64,000 bases of DNA from Myxocyprinus asiaticus. Taxonomy: Eukaryota; Chordata; Actinopteri; Cypriniformes; Catostomidae. Positions 61,833 through 64,000 of this stretch are shown here, piece after piece. The notes under the pieces are model-generated. The model ran no database searches. It was not told where the DNA came from and was given only the letters and a program-made list of their open reading frames with translations. A program made the position numbers and the translations under genes. Positions within the stretch are counted from its first letter, which is position 1. Every line of letters starts with the position of its first letter. Location: assembly GCF_019703515.2 (NCBI RefSeq), contig NC_059348.1:25946656-26010655 (forward strand). The letters run 5' to 3'.

Positions 61833-62516
61833 GGTTGTGTCTTTGCTCATTAAAGGGAAACGTATCTCAAAAGAATTGAAACCATTGATTTATGTTCTTT
61901 TAATCAATAATTGTGTTCACAGATATTTTGAAGGTTAAACTAAAGTACGGTTTAACACTATTAATAGCTGCATGCGTTTACATTTAACCCTACAGCAAAT
62001 TAAGGATTTTAGAATAACCTTCAATTACAATGCTCCTCTGAAAACACAAGGCCTTCCACTGAGAAACATTCCAAGGATAAAACAGTGCATGCAACTGCTA
62101 ATCCACATCTGAGACAGTTTAGATTAGTTTCCTTGAAACCCTCTTCTAATACAGTTGAAGTCAGATGTTTACATACACTTAGGTTGAAGTCATTCAAACT
62201 CATTTTTTAACCACTCCACAGATTTCATATTAGCAAACTATAGTTTTGGCAAGTCGTTTAGTAATTCTACTTTAGTAATTTTTCCAACAATTGTTTACAG
62301 ACAGATTAATTAACTTTTAATTGACTTTATCACAATTCCAGTGGGTCAGAAGATAACTATGCCTTTAAGAAGCTTGGAAAATTCCAGAAAATTATGTCAA
62401 GCATTTAGACTATTAGCCAGTTAGTTTCTGATACGGGGTATACTTAATTGGAGGTGTACCTGTGGATGTATTTTAGGGCCTACTTTCAAACTCAGTGCCT
62501 CTTTGCTTGACATCAT

Positions 62517-63846
62517 GGAAAAATCTAAAGAAATCAGCCAAGACCTCTGAAAAAATTGTGGACCTCCACGACAGTTTCCAGACAATTTTCTTCAAACTTT
62601 TGCGCTTATCTGACACAGGTTCACTGAGATATAAAGAGCCAAATTAGGGAAAAGCCATCGTTAATTGATTAGCCCACACTAAATTCCCCTGCGGGCCAAT
62701 TGCTTTGCACAGATCAATCATTATTGTTCCGCTGCTGCTCGAGTCCATTATAATTTACAGTGATATGTCATCTTATCCCTTCCATTAGTCTTTTTCACAG
62801 GGGAATTGAATATATTGAAATGGCTGTCATATTCCCATATTGTCCGCTTGCTCTAGCGAAAAGGATTGAGGTCGCCGTTTATCAGTCCCCGAATCGGACA
62901 ACTTGGAGCAATTTACAAACGCCTGAAGGTGCCACGTTCATCTGTACAAACAATAGTACGCAAGTATAAACACAATGGGATCACGCAGCCATCATACCGC
63001 TCAGGAAGGAAACACATTCTGTCTCCTATAGATGAACGTAGTTTGGTGTGAAAAGTGCAAATCAATCCCAGAAAAACAGTAAAGGACCTTGTGAAGATGC
63101 TGGAGGAAACAGGTAGACAAGTATCTATATCCACAGTAAAACGAGTCCAGTATCAACATAACCTGAAAGGCTGCTCAGCAAGGAAGAAGCCGCTGCCCCA
63201 AAACCACCATAAAAAAGCCAGACTACAGTTTGCAAGTCCACATGGGGACAAATGGAGAAATGTCCTCTGGTCTGATGAAACAAAAATTGAACTGTTTGTC
63301 CATAATGACCATCGTTATGTTTGGAGGAAAAAGGGTGAGGCTTACAAGCCGAAGAACACCATCCCAACCATGGCATGAAGCATGGGGGTGGCAGCATCAT
63401 GTTGTGGGGGTGCTTTGCTGCAGGAGAGACTGGTGCACTTCACAAAATAGATGGCATTATGAGGAAGGAAAATTATGTGGATATATTGAAACAAAATCTC
63501 AAGACATCAGCCAGGAAGTTAAAGCTCGGTCACAAATGGGTCTTCCTACTGGACAATGACCCCAAGCATACCTCTAAAGTTGTGGCAAAATGGCTTAAGG
63601 ACAACAAAGTCAAGGTATTGGAGTGGCCATCACAAAGCCCTGGCCGATAGAATCCGATAGAAGATTTGTGGGCAGAACTGAAAAAGCGTGTGCGAGCAAG
63701 GAGGCCTACAAACCTGACTCAGTTACACCAGTTCTGTCTGGAGGAATGGGCCAAAATTCCAGCAACTTATTGTGAGAAGCTTGTGGAAGGCTACCCAAAA
63801 TGTTTGACCCAAGTTAAACAATTTAAAGGTAATGCTACCAAATACT
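62517..63846 (+). pseudogene. Tc1 transposase, inactivated
   Basis: The frame starts at about 62517 (MEKSKEISQDL, then a stop). After the inserted segment the paired-like DNA-binding part resumes (KRLKVPRSSVQTIVRKYKHN, then SYRSGRKHILSP). Catalytic pieces are LWSDETKIELF (first Asp), LLDNDPKHTSKV (second Asp) and NPIEDLWAELKKRV (Glu), so all three DDE residues are still legible. They are spread over several frames, with stops near 63051 and 63648 and a frameshift near 63375. Residue spacing matches the usual ~340-residue transposase. It cannot act as it stands. Confidence 0.85.
62571..62900. other. Foreign AT-rich segment inside the Tc1 transposase
   Basis: About 330 bases replace a few codons between the transposase parts VDLH and GAIYKRLKV. 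The sequence has no Tc1 similarity, no inverted ends and no convincing ORF. It carries several homeodomain-type cores (cgttaattgattagcc at about 62660, ctaaattc, gatcaatcattattg) and a balanced, non-simple composition that is reminiscent of conserved non-coding elements. Its source and function are unknown. Confidence 0.6.
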
Positions 63847-64000
63847 AACAAAGTGTATGTAAACTTCTGACCCACTGGGAATGTGATGAAAGAAATAAAA
63901 GCTGAAATCATTCTCTCTACTATTATTCTGACATTTCACATTCTTAAAATAAAGTGGTGATCCTAACTGACATAAGACAGGGAATGTTTTCTAAGATTAA

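Larger units (their letters stand above)
62151..64000 (+). mobile_element. Tc1 element of the Sleeping-Beauty type, runs off right edge
   Basis: The left terminal inverted repeat starts cagttgaagtcagatgttta (62151) and contains the outer and inner direct-repeat motifs (the second near 62340, cagtgggtcagaag), the IR/DR layout of salmonid-type Tc1 elements. The inner right repeat is at about 63855-63887 (gtatgtaaacttctgaccca); the outer right end should lie just beyond 64000. The transposase between them is broken (see next entry), and an unrelated segment splits it at 62571-62900. It lies in a bok intron. Confidence 0.9.

Noticed and set aside
62760..62969. ORF across the insert in the Tc1 transposase as a new exon
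   Set aside because: The frame joins unrelated insert sequence to out-of-frame transposase sequence and has no supporting splice sites.

Overview
This window is vertebrate nuclear DNA, almost certainly from a ray-finned fish of the carp/zebrafish group (Cypriniformes). The basis is intron-rich genes with GT-AG splicing, fish-type repeats (a DIRS retrotransposon, L2 and L1 LINEs, a tRNA-derived SINE, Sleeping-Beauty-type Tc1, many foldback MITEs) and the gene order. The species cannot be fixed from the sequence alone.

Genes from left to right: (1) kif1a (minus strand), a kinesin-3 motor. Thirty-six coding exons between 33318 and 6961 were placed one by one and keep frame throughout (1390 codons with the cassette exon). 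The C-terminal exons lie left of the window. (2) An intergenic stretch of about 8 kb (33.4-41.4 kb) that holds repeats and probably the kif1a promoter. (3) agxt (plus, 41383-44577), complete in 11 exons, 422 residues. (4) fbxo15 (minus, 55527-45432), complete in 10 exons, 510 residues, convergent with agxt. (5) A broken thap4 C-terminal (nitrobindin-like) domain (plus, 58049-59354) with three independent lesions. (6) The last two coding exons of a bok-like Bcl-2 family gene (minus, 61406-60651); its 5' part lies right of the window. KIF1A, AGXT, THAP4 and BOK are also linked on human 2q37.3, so this is a conserved block; FBXO15 is an addition compared with human.

Mobile DNA fills much of the rest: a decayed DIRS element (0.4-6.3 kb) with inverted repeats and an internal complementary region; an L2 LINE (7.4-9.4 kb); a multi-layer nest of DNA transposons in a kif1a intron (12.1-14.4 kb); at least ten foldback copies of one MITE family; an L1 relic (46.9-50.9 kb, in the large last intron of fbxo15) that is itself split by a SINE and an LTR-like insert; and a Tc1 element at the right edge (62.15 kb to beyond 64 kb) whose transposase is interrupted by about 330 bp of unrelated AT-rich sequence that looks like a conserved non-coding element.

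The genes are functionally independent (axonal transport, glyoxylate detoxification, ubiquitin ligase adaptor, haem-binding domain, apoptosis regulator). No operon-like logic, CRISPR array or RNA gene was found. The most unusual signals are the foreign insert in the Tc1 element, the decayed thap4 copy, the agxt protein that keeps a mitochondrial leader but lacks a peroxisomal C-terminal signal, and the layered transposon insertions.
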